Of a stretch of DNA of 14,128 nt, positions 1-6,971 are shown one piece after another. This DNA is from Actinomycetota bacterium. Its GTDB lineage: Bacteria; Actinomycetota; UBA4738. Where the stretch lies: positions 1-14,128 of the forward strand of contig VAYC01000001.1 in NCBI GenBank assembly GCA_005885025.1, written 5' to 3'. The notes beneath the pieces were generated by a model. That model was not told the DNA's origin. It worked only from the letters and a program-made list of their open reading frames with translations, and did no database searches. A program made the position numbers and the translations under genes. Within the stretch, counting starts at the first letter, position 1; the number at the start of each line of letters is the position of its first letter.

Positions 1-625
1 CAGCCGCGAGGGCGTGACCATGGCCGCCACGGACTCCTACCGGCTTGCGGTTCGAGAGCTCTCAGCGACAGCGGAAGGCGAGGCCAAGGCGCTGGTCCCC
101 GAACGAGCCCTGTCGGAGGCAGGGCGGGCCGCGGCCGGCGAGGAGAAGGGCCAGATCGAGCTGTTCGTGGAGCACAGCCAGGTTGCGTTTCGGATCGGCG
201 CACTCACGCTCACCTCGCGGCTGATCGAGGGCGAGTTTCCGAACTACCGGCAGCTCCTGCCCGAGCGCTACGAGAGCCGCCTGTCGGCCTCGCGCCAGCA
301 GCTCCTCGACGCGGTGCGCCGGGTGGGACTGCTCGCGCGGGAGAGCTCACCGGTGAAGATGGAGTTCAACGCCCTGGGAGTGCGGCTGTCGTCCTCCTCG
401 CCGGACCTGGGAGGCGCGGTCGAGGTGGTCGAAGCCAAGTTCGAGGGCGACGACCTCACCGCGGCCTTCAATCCCAACTATCTCGTCGATGGTCTGACCG
501 GGGTGACCGGCGATCGCGTCGAGATCGAGGTGCGGGACGGGCTCAAGCCTGCCGTGGTCCGCGGGGAAGGCGAGGGGCTCGTGTACCTTGCCATGCCGGT
601 CCGCCTGCCGGCACCGGTGGGATAG
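1..625 (+). CDS. dnaN: DNA polymerase III beta sliding clamp, 3' part (5' end outside window)
   Basis: The sliding clamp is a ring-shaped dimer that tethers the replicative polymerase to DNA. The frame is open from base 2, so the gene starts upstream of the window and about 207 codons remain of a usual 370 or so. Seen: a RExVTMxATDSYRLA segment near the start (family form ATDxxRL), GEFPNYRQLLP for the middle domain, the domain III motif FNPNYLVDGL, and the C-terminal VYLAMPVRL (family form VYxxMPMRL), which helps form the hydrophobic pocket that binds clamp partners. This part covers the end of domain II and domain III. The recF start codon follows after 9 bases, as in most actinobacteria, which places the window near oriC. 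An internal GTG at 14 and ATG at 20 are not the true start. Identification is secure. Confidence 0.96.
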   Translation, partial: SREGVTMAATDSYRLAVRELSATAEGEAKALVPERALSEAGRAAAGEEKGQIELFVEHSQVAFRIGALTLTSRLIEGEFPNYRQLLPERYESRLSASRQQLLDAVRRVGLLARESSPVKMEFNALGVRLSSSSPDLGGAVEVVEAKFEGDDLTAAFNPNYLVDGLTGVTGDRVEIEVRDGLKPAVVRGEGEGLVYLAMPVRLPAPVG

Positions 626-634
626 CCTGGGGCT

Positions 635-1681
635 GTGCGGCTCGGCTGGATCGAGGTACGGGATTTCCGCAACCACGAGGCGGCCTCCCTCCAGGTAGGC
701 CCGGGGCTGACCGCCGTCGTCGGGCCCAACGGGCGAGGCAAGACCAACCTCCTCGAGGCTATCTATTACCTCTGCTGGCTGGTCTCGCCCAGGGTGAGCA
801 ACGACCTTCCTGATCCGATCCGGGGCGACCTCGGCCTACGTGCGGGGAGAGGTCGAGAGCGAGACGGGACGATTCCTGATCGAGGTAGAGGTGAGGGCGG
901 GAGGCCAGAACCGGGTACAGGTGAACCGGTCCGTTGTGCGCCGGAAGCGCGACCTCCGGCGCGACGTCCGCGCGGTGTTCAGCGGGCCCGACGACCTCTT
1001 GGTCGTGCTGGGCGATCCGTCGGAGCGCCGGCGATTCATGGACGAGGCCGTGACGACGTTGTGGCCGGCGAAGGATGGAGCGGCCGGCGCCTATGAACGA
1101 ACGCTTCGCCAGCGCAACCGTCTGCTCAAGGAGTGGGCGGGCGTCGGCGAGCCTCCGGAGCTGGCGGCGTGGGATGCAGAGCTGGTCTCGAGCGGGGTGG
1201 CTCTGACGGCCCTTCGGGCTCGGGCGATGGATCGGCTGGGGGGGAGGGCCGGGGCGACGTTCGGACGCGTGGCTGGGGGTGAGGACGAAGCGCTCGTCGC
1301 CGAATACCGGCCGTCCGTGGAGGCGGAGCCCGGTGGGTTGGAAGCAGCCTGCGTGCGCCGGCTTGGGGAGCGGAGAGAGGACGAGTGGGGGTGGTGGTGG
1401 AGGGGCTCGCCGCGCGGGGGTTCGCCTCGCACGGCGAGGCGTGGGGGACGGCGCTCTCGCTTCGTCTCGGCCTGGGTGAGGCGGTTGCCGACGAAGTCCG
1501 CGAGCCGCCGATCCTTCTCCTGGACGACCCGTTCTCGGGGCTCGATCCGGTGCGGCGGCGAAGGTTGGCCGACGCGCTGGGCGGCCGGGGACAGGTTCTG
1601 ATCGCCGTGCCGGAAGAAGGGCACGTCCCTTCCGGATCGACGGTGTGGTGCGCCGAGGAGGACGGGATTGTCCCGAGGTAG
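635..1681 (+). pseudogene. recF: recF, broken by a frameshift and a frameshifting deletion
   Basis: RecF is an SMC-like ATPase that helps load RecA at gaps. Three reading frames are needed to read it. Frame A (from GTG 635) has an intact Walker A, GPNGRGKTNLLEAI, and runs to VSND near 806. Near 798-818 the frame shifts (one extra base or two missing) and resumes as LIRSGATSAYVRGEVE, continuing through DLLVVLGDPSERRRFMDEA. Near 1380-1390 it shifts again. The third frame carries ARGFASHGEAW and Walker B ILLLDDPFSGLD, and stops at 1679-1681. At the second break ERREDE joins almost directly to GVVVEGLAARGF; RecF proteins normally have about 12 more residues here, including the signature GPHRDD. 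So about 37 bases seem lost, not just one base miscalled. TAGCCT at 623-628 lies 6 nt before the GTG, a leaderless-type -10. The flanking genes read cleanly. A pseudogene is most likely; assembly error is the alternative. Confidence 0.85.
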
Positions 1682-2018
1682 CTCCCGGAGTTGGTGGAAG
1701 AGGGGTCGGGCGAGCGAGCCGGAGATGCTGGCGTCGGTGTTGGACACGCTGGCCTCAGGCCGGCCCTGGTCCACGGGCATCGCTCTTGGGGAGCTGGGCC
1801 GCCGATGGAAAGGCGTGGTTGGGGAGCGTCTGGCTATGGAGTGCGCCCCGGTGGCCCTCGAGGCCGGGGTGCTGGTCATCCGAGCCTCCTCGGCGGCGTG
1901 GGGCGCTCAGATCCGGTTCCTGGAGGGGGAGATCCGCGATCGGGCCAACGCCGCTCTTGCCTCGGAGGCGGTCCGGGAGGTCAGAGTGGCGGTGGGAGAA
2001 GGGAGCGAGCGAGGCTGA
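1668..2018 (+). CDS. DUF721 / DciA-like protein (116 aa)
   Basis: Members of DUF721 include DciA, which helps load the replicative helicase DnaB in bacteria without DnaC; in actinobacteria the gene sits between recF and gyrB, as here (for example Rv0004 of M. tuberculosis). Seen: GELGRRWKGVVGERLAMECAPVALEAGVLVIRASSAAWGAQIRFL, cited here only as the conserved core around residues 41-85, with a W-x-x-x-V-G-x-x-L pattern followed by a strand and SxAWxxQLxxL, typical of the family. Start: TTG 1668 is preceded by GAGGAGG at 1655-1661 with a 6-nt spacer and overlaps the end of recF by 14 nt, so I prefer it over ATG 1725, which has no good ribosome binding site. At 116 aa it is shorter than many actinobacterial members, which carry a longer N-terminal extension. 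The helicase-loading role is inferred from the family. Confidence 0.87.
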   Translation: MSRGSSRSWWKRGRASEPEMLASVLDTLASGRPWSTGIALGELGRRWKGVVGERLAMECAPVALEAGVLVIRASSAAWGAQIRFLEGEIRDRANAALASEAVREVRVAVGEGSERG

Positions 2019-2065
2019 AAGGGCCAGAAAGAGTGCCAAGAATGGGCCCCGAATCAGGGCGTGGG

Positions 2066-2088
2066 AAGGCCCGGATTCAAGGCCCGGA
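2066..2088 (+). repeat. Two direct 10-bp repeats upstream of gyrB promoter
   Basis: AAGGCCCGGA occurs at 2066-2075 and again at 2079-2088, separated by 3 bases (13-base period). The second copy ends 28 bases before the -10 element, so the pair covers roughly -41 to -63 relative to the expected transcription start. This is a possible protein-binding site; it could also be a chance GC-rich repeat. Confidence 0.5.
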
Positions 2089-2099
2089 AGCGCTCATCC

Positions 2100-2122
2100 G
2101 ATGGCATATCTGATGGTATAAT
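2100..2122 (+). promoter_or_regulatory. Extended -10 promoter of gyrB
   Basis: TGGTATAAT at 2114-2122 is a perfect extended -10 (TGn then TATAAT) inside an AT-rich island (about 2100-2140) in otherwise GC-rich DNA. The position for a -35 box (about 2094-2099, TCATCC) is poor, consistent with an extended -10 promoter. The element is the second unit of an imperfect tandem repeat with a 12-base period, GATGGCATATCT then GATGGTATAATT. Transcription would start near 2129, leaving a leader of about 77 nt. The rest of the gene-free stretch 2019-2205 holds the direct repeats listed separately and a possible leader hairpin at 2135-2153. Confidence 0.75.
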
Positions 2123-2134
2123 TTAGATGTATTT

Positions 2135-2153
2135 GGATCTCTCTTCAGAGACC
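2135..2153 (+). other. Possible hairpin in the gyrB leader
   Basis: GGATCTCT at 2135-2142 can pair with AGAGACC at 2147-2153 around a CTTC loop, with one bulged A. It lies just after the expected transcription start of gyrB. Pairing is modest and no function is shown. Confidence 0.3.
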
Positions 2154-2196
2154 GGTCCCTTCCCCATGAGAGGGCGCTGCATGCGCGGCGCACGTC

Positions 2197-2202
2197 GGAG
2201 GT
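2197..2202 (+). promoter_or_regulatory. Shine-Dalgarno GGAGGT of gyrB
   Basis: GGAGGT lies only 3 bases before the GTG start at 2206. It is the only good site in the area and supports GTG rather than an internal start. Confidence 0.7.
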
Positions 2203-2205
2203 AAC

Positions 2206-4125
2206 GTGGCGGTCAGAGCTGCCAACTCGAGCTATACGTCTGCTGATATCACCGTCCTGGAGGGCCTGGAAGCAGTACGCCGCCGGCCCGGGATGTACAT
2301 CGGGAGCACCGGCCCGCGGGGCCTGCACCACCTCGCCTACGAGGTCGTGGACAACTCCATCGATGAGGCATTGGCTGGGTTCTGCACCCGAATCGTCGTC
2401 CAGTTGCTCCCGGATGGAGGGTGCCGGGTCGTGGACAACGGCCGCGGGATCCCGGTCAAGCCGATCCCGAAGGCGAAGGACCGCCGCCCCGCGGTGGAGG
2501 TCGTCCTGACCACCCTGCATGCCGGCGGGAAGTTCGACGGCAAGTCCTACGCGGTGTCCGGCGGCCTTCACGGCGTGGGCGTTTCCGTGGTCAACGCCCT
2601 TTCCAAGCGCCTCATAGTGGAAGTTGCCCGGGACGGTTCGATGTGGCAGCAGACCTTCGAACGGGGCCAGCCCAAGACCCGCCTGCGCAAGGTCAAGGCC
2701 AGCAACAAGACCGGGACCATCGTCACCTTCTGGCCGGACCCCGACATCTTCGAAGAGACGCAGTTCAAGCGGGAGGTGCTGGCCGAGCGCCTGCAGGAGC
2801 TCTCGTTCCTCGCTCGGGGCATCGAGATCGCCCTGGTCGATGAGCGGGAAGACCCGCCGGCGAAGATGCTCTTCAAGGCCACCGGCGGGCTGGCCGACTT
2901 CGTCAAGCACCTGTCACTGGGCAAGGAACCACTGCATACGCGCATCGTCCACTTCATCGAGGAGCGCGAAGGTAGCGAAGTGGAAGTGGCCATGCAGTGG
3001 AATACAGGCTATGCGGAGTCCATCCACACTTTTGCTAATACTATTAACACTCACGAAGGCGGCACCCACGAGGAGGGATTCAAGAAAGCGCTCTCCAACG
3101 TGGTCAACCGGTACGCCCGTTCCAAGGGCCTCCTCAAGGAGAAGGAGGAGAACCTCATCGGGGAAGACATCCGTGAGGGTTTGACCGCCATCGTGGCCGT
3201 GAAGCTCCACGAGCCACAGTTCGAGGGACAGACCAAGACCAAGCTGGGCAACACGGAGATGCGCTCCTTCGTGGAGACGGCCGTGAACGCCCAACTCATG
3301 ACCTGGCTCGAGGAGCACCCTGGCGAGGGCAAGCGCATCGTCCTGAAGTGCTCCCAGGCGGCCAAGGCCCGGATGGCGGCCCGGCAGGCCCGTGACCTCA
3401 CCCGCCGGAAAGGGCTGCTGGAATCGAGTTCGCTCCCGGGAAAGCTGTGGGACTGCCAGCTGACCGACCCCGACGTGTGCGAGATCTTCATCGTGGAGGG
3501 TGACTCCGCGGGAGGTTCGGCCAAGCAGGCCCGGGAGCGTTCGTACCAGGCGATCCTCCCGATCCGGGGCAAGATCCTGAACGTCGAGAAGGCGCGCCTG
3601 CACAAGATCCTGGAAAACCTGGAGATCCAGGCGCTGATCGGCGCGATCGGGACCGGGATCGGCGACGAGTTCGACCTGTCCAAGGCGAGGTACGGCAAGA
3701 TCGCCATCCTCGCCGACGCCGACGTGGACGGGGCGCACATCCGCACGCTGCTCCTGACGTTCTTCTTCCGGCACATGCAGCACCTCATCGACGCGGGCAA
3801 GGTGTACGTGGCCCAGCCCCCCCTGTACCGGGTGAAGATGGACGGGAAGTACGTGTACGTCCACGACGACAAGGCGCTCGACGACCTGCGCAGGGGGAAC
3901 GGCCAGAAGAAGCTGGAGATCCAGCGGTTCAAGGGTCTGGCCGAGATGCAGCCCGAGCAGCTGTGGGAATCGGCCATGAACCCCGAGACCCGCGTGCTCA
4001 AGCGGATCACACTGGAAGACGCCACCGCGGCCGACCGGATGTTCAGCATCCTCATGGGCGAGGACGTCGAGGCCCGCAGGGACTTCATTCAGCAGAACGC
4101 AAAGGAAGCCTTCATCGATGCGTGA
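2206..4125 (+). CDS. gyrB: DNA gyrase subunit B (639 aa)
   Basis: GyrB is the ATPase subunit of gyrase (A2B2), which introduces negative supercoils. GHKL ATPase domain: EVVDNSIDEA with catalytic Glu46 and Asn50, DNGRGIP at 77-83, and GGLHGVGVSVVN from 119. The transducer domain carries QTKTKLGN, which binds the ATP gamma phosphate. The TOPRIM domain has VEGDSAGGSAKQ (Glu431, Asp433) and DADVDG (Asp504, Asp506, Asp508) for metal binding. The C-terminal tail has IQRFKGLAEM, where most GyrBs have KGLGEM; residue 579 is Ala instead of Gly. The start is GTG 2206 after GGAGGT at 2197-2202, a rather close spacing. The length suits actinobacterial GyrB and there is no E. coli-type insertion. gyrA begins 13 bases after the stop, so the two are one operon. 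GyrB rather than ParE is supported by the adjacent gyrA and the origin context. Confidence 0.98.
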   Translation: MAVRAANSSYTSADITVLEGLEAVRRRPGMYIGSTGPRGLHHLAYEVVDNSIDEALAGFCTRIVVQLLPDGGCRVVDNGRGIPVKPIPKAKDRRPAVEVVLTTLHAGGKFDGKSYAVSGGLHGVGVSVVNALSKRLIVEVARDGSMWQQTFERGQPKTRLRKVKASNKTGTIVTFWPDPDIFEETQFKREVLAERLQELSFLARGIEIALVDEREDPPAKMLFKATGGLADFVKHLSLGKEPLHTRIVHFIEEREGSEVEVAMQWNTGYAESIHTFANTINTHEGGTHEEGFKKALSNVVNRYARSKGLLKEKEENLIGEDIREGLTAIVAVKLHEPQFEGQTKTKLGNTEMRSFVETAVNAQLMTWLEEHPGEGKRIVLKCSQAAKARMAARQARDLTRRKGLLESSSLPGKLWDCQLTDPDVCEIFIVEGDSAGGSAKQARERSYQAILPIRGKILNVEKARLHKILENLEIQALIGAIGTGIGDEFDLSKARYGKIAILADADVDGAHIRTLLLTFFFRHMQHLIDAGKVYVAQPPLYRVKMDGKYVYVHDDKALDDLRRGNGQKKLEIQRFKGLAEMQPEQLWESAMNPETRVLKRITLEDATAADRMFSILMGEDVEARRDFIQQNAKEAFIDA

Positions 4126-4138
4126 GGCGGTTCACTAG

Positions 4139-6574
4139 ATGGCCGCCATCGCCGAGCGGATCGAACCGGTCATCGTCGAGGAGGAGATGCAGTCCTCCTT
4201 CATCGACTACGCGATGTCGGTCATCGTGTCGCGTGCGCTGCCCGATGTCCGGGACGGCCTGAAGCCGGTCCACCGGCGCATCCTGTTCTCGATGCAGGAG
4301 AGCGGGCTGCTGCCCGACCGGCCCCGGAGGAAGTCGGCCGCAGCGGTCGGCGAGGTCATCAAGAAGTACCACCCCCACGGCGACCAAGCCGTGTACGACG
4401 CCCTGGTCCGCATGGCCCAGGACTTCTCGCTGCGCTATCCGCTGATCGACCCCCAGGGCAACTTCGGCTCGATCGACGGCGATCCGGCGGGCGCCCCCCG
4501 GTACACCGAGGCCCGGCTTTCGCCTCTGGCCATGGAGCTACTCCGCGATATCGACAAGGAGACAGCCGACTTCATCCCGAACTATGACGGGTACGAGGTC
4601 GAACCGGTCGTGCTGCCGGCCCGGTTCCCCAACCTCCTGGTCAACGGATCGCAGGGGATCGCCGTGGGGATGGCCACCAACGTCCCGCCCCACAACCTCG
4701 GTGAGGTCATCGACGCCGTGGTGGCGCAGATCGAGGATCCCGAGATCTCGATCAAGCAGCTCATGCGGAAGGTGCACGGCCCAGACTTCCCCACCGGCGG
4801 GATGGTCATCGGCCGCGAGGGGATCAAGGAGGCTTACGAGACCGGACGGGGCTCCATGCGGATGCGGGCCCGCGTGGTGATCGAGGAGGGACGCCAGGGG
4901 CGACAGCGGCTGGTGGTGACCGAGCTTCCCTACATGGTCAACAAGGCGAGGCTCGCCGAGAAGATCGCCCAGCTCGTCAATACCCGCAAGCTTCACGACA
5001 TCGCGGACCTGAAAGACGAGTCCAGCCGGGCCGGGATGCGTCTGGTCATCGACCTCCGGAAGGGCGCCAACCCGCAGATCGTCCTGAACCAGCTCTACAA
5101 GCACACCCAGCTCCAAGAAAGCTTCGGCGCCATCATGCTGGCTCTGGTCGACGGCGTCCCTCGGACGCTCAACCTCAAGCAGATCCTCCAGCGCTACATC
5201 GACCACCAGGTCGACGTCGTTACGCGGCGAGCCCGGTTCGATCTGCGCAAGGCAGAAGAGCGCGATCACATCGTCCAGGGCCTCCTGATCGCGCTGGCAA
5301 ACATCGACGAGGTCATCCGGATCATCCGCGCGGCCGCCGACGCCGACGAGGCCCGGACCAAGCTCATGGCCAAGTTCAAGCTGTCGGAGATCCAGGCCAA
5401 CTACATCCTGGACATGCCGCTGCGGCGCCTGACGAAGCTGGAGCGGCTGAAGCTCGAGGACGAGCACAAGGAGCTCCTCGCCACCATCCGCCGGCTGAAG
5501 GCCCTCCTGAAGGACCCCAAGGCGATCCTCGGTGTGGTCAAGGAGGAGCTGCTGGAGGTCAGGCGGAAGTACGCGGACCCCCGGCGCACGGAGATCCGAG
5601 CCGCGGAGGGGGAGTTCGCCGAAGAAGACCTCATCCAGGACCAGGACGTCGTCATCACGGTCAGCCGTGGCGGCTACGTGAAGCGCCAGCCGGTCGACGC
5701 ATTCCGCCGGCAGGGGCGGGGCGGCCGCGGCGTCATCGGGGCGAACCTGAAGCTGGACGACATCATCTCCCAGGTGTTCACCACGACCACCCATCACTGG
5801 CTGCTGGTCTTCACCAACAAGGGAAAGGTCTACCGGACCAAGGTGCACGAGGTTTCGGAGTCTTCGCGGCAGAGCCGCGGAACCTACGTGGCGAACCTCC
5901 CGGGCATGGGCTTCGGCGGCGACGAGCGCATCGCCGCGGTCATCGACACCAAGGACTACGAGAAGGGCAAGTTCCTGGTCTTCGCCACCAAGAAGGGGAT
6001 GGTCAAGAAGACGGCGTTGCCGGAGTACGACTCGCCGCGGACCGGACTGGCAGCTATCAACCTGAAGGCAGGCGACGAGCTCATCGACGTGATCCTGACC
6101 GACGGGAAGGACGACCTCATCCTGGTGTCGAAGCAAGCCCAGGCCATCCGGTTCGGCGAGAAGGGTGTGCGCCCGATGGGGCGGCAGACCGCCGGAGTCA
6201 TCGGGATGAAGCTTCGGGGGAAGGACGAGGTCATCGCGATGGTGGCCACCAGCCAGGGGGACGGTCTGTTGACGGTGACGCACAACGGGTTCGGGAAGCG
6301 CACGGACTTCTCCGAGTACCGGAAGTCGGGCCGCGGCGGGTTGGGGGTCAAGACCGCCATGCTGACCACCAAGGTCGGCGTGCTGGCGGGGGCGTTCGCC
6401 ATCCGCAAGGACCAGGACATCCTGGTCATCGCCAACGACGGAGTGGTCATTCGCGTGCCCGCCGTACAGGTGCGCAAGGCCGGCCGGGCCACTCAGGGAG
6501 TTCGCGTGATGCGCCTGGAGAAGGGCCGCGCGGTGGTAGCGGTGGCCCCGGTCATCATGCAGGCGGAGGAGTAA
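4139..6574 (+). CDS. gyrA: DNA gyrase subunit A (811 aa)
   Basis: GyrA makes and reseals the double-strand break during supercoiling. Numbering matches E. coli at the active site: Arg121 and Tyr122 in PRYTEARL; Tyr122 forms the bond to DNA. N-terminal landmarks are IDYAMSVIVSRALPDVRDGLKPVHRR and YHPHGD. The quinolone-resistance region reads HGDQAVYD, giving Gln83 and Asp87; position 83 is normally Ser, Ala or Thr. The six-bladed C-terminal DNA-wrapping domain begins near residue 500 and carries a GyrA box variant QGRGGRG at 525-531 (canonical QRRGGRG or similar), which separates GyrA from ParC. ATG 4139 is 13 bases after gyrB, with only a weak purine-rich site upstream. The last 20 bases overlap the 3' end of a convergent gene, so there is no room for a terminator between them. 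Confidence 0.98.
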   Translation: MAAIAERIEPVIVEEEMQSSFIDYAMSVIVSRALPDVRDGLKPVHRRILFSMQESGLLPDRPRRKSAAAVGEVIKKYHPHGDQAVYDALVRMAQDFSLRYPLIDPQGNFGSIDGDPAGAPRYTEARLSPLAMELLRDIDKETADFIPNYDGYEVEPVVLPARFPNLLVNGSQGIAVGMATNVPPHNLGEVIDAVVAQIEDPEISIKQLMRKVHGPDFPTGGMVIGREGIKEAYETGRGSMRMRARVVIEEGRQGRQRLVVTELPYMVNKARLAEKIAQLVNTRKLHDIADLKDESSRAGMRLVIDLRKGANPQIVLNQLYKHTQLQESFGAIMLALVDGVPRTLNLKQILQRYIDHQVDVVTRRARFDLRKAEERDHIVQGLLIALANIDEVIRIIRAAADADEARTKLMAKFKLSEIQANYILDMPLRRLTKLERLKLEDEHKELLATIRRLKALLKDPKAILGVVKEELLEVRRKYADPRRTEIRAAEGEFAEEDLIQDQDVVITVSRGGYVKRQPVDAFRRQGRGGRGVIGANLKLDDIISQVFTTTTHHWLLVFTNKGKVYRTKVHEVSESSRQSRGTYVANLPGMGFGGDERIAAVIDTKDYEKGKFLVFATKKGMVKKTALPEYDSPRTGLAAINLKAGDELIDVILTDGKDDLILVSKQAQAIRFGEKGVRPMGRQTAGVIGMKLRGKDEVIAMVATSQGDGLLTVTHNGFGKRTDFSEYRKSGRGGLGVKTAMLTTKVGVLAGAFAIRKDQDILVIANDGVVIRVPAVQVRKAGRATQGVRVMRLEKGRAVVAVAPVIMQAEE

Positions 6575-6971
6575 CCGCGCGCTCGGTCTGTCCAGCGTGA
6601 AGCAGCGCCAATCCTGCCGCGAGAGCAGCGGCCGCCTGGAGGCCGACGATCAGGAAGACCCAGACTCGGGAGGGCACACCGGCGCGGAACGTTCCCGGGA
6701 GGAAGGCTCGATGGTGGTCGACGGCGCCGAGTACCGACCACAGCACTCCGAACAGGAGCACGCCAATCGCTCCCGACCGCCACCCCTCGAGACACAGCAT
6801 GGCGACCCCTGCGGTCGCCAAGACCACCGCTCCCGCGAACCACTCGAACTGCACGGTCGTCATGTGGAAGTTGTGGGCCTGCCCGTAGCGCAGGTCCTCC
6901 ATGACGTGCGGAACGATTCCCAACAGGCTGGCGATCGACAGCCATCCGGCGATGCGGGCGGGGCGGCTCAC
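6555..6971 (-). CDS. Small four-helix membrane protein (138 aa), unknown function
   Basis: Not recognised as a named family. Starting at GTG 6971 (sharing a GTGA overlap with the MFS stop), the protein has four hydrophobic helices at about residues 8-24, 42-62, 67-85 and 102-125, joined by short loops, with a charged tail ending in TPPPA. The first loop has PHVMEDLRYGQAHNFH and the loop after helix 3 has DHHRAF; the clustered His, Asp and Glu residues could bind a metal or a small ligand, but this is only a suggestion. Translational coupling to the MFS gene suggests a joint role. The open frame extends far upstream of the start, but that part lies out of frame inside the MFS gene. Its stop at 6555-6557 lies within gyrA, a tail-to-tail overlap of 20 bases. 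Confidence 0.75.
   Translation of the reverse strand: MSRPARIAGWLSIASLLGIVPHVMEDLRYGQAHNFHMTTVQFEWFAGAVVLATAGVAMLCLEGWRSGAIGVLLFGVLWSVLGAVDHHRAFLPGTFRAGVPSRVWVFLIVGLQAAAALAAGLALLHAGQTERAVTPPPA

Noticed and set aside
798..1390. Programmed frameshifting as an explanation for recF
   Set aside because: No clear slippery heptamer or stimulator, two separate shifts needed, and conserved residues are missing at the second.
1645..2121. Alternative frames over the DUF721 gene
   Set aside because: The frame starting at TTG 1668 has the family pattern and the ribosome binding site; the others are Trp/Arg/Gly-rich out-of-frame reads.
2914..4088. Long minus-strand open frames inside gyrB
   Set aside because: Shadows of gyrB; no domain pattern and no ribosome binding site.
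4538..6283. 581-aa minus-strand open frame inside gyrA
   Set aside because: Antisense to an intact, well-conserved gyrA; Asp/Leu/Val/His-rich composition is the usual shadow of a high-GC gene.
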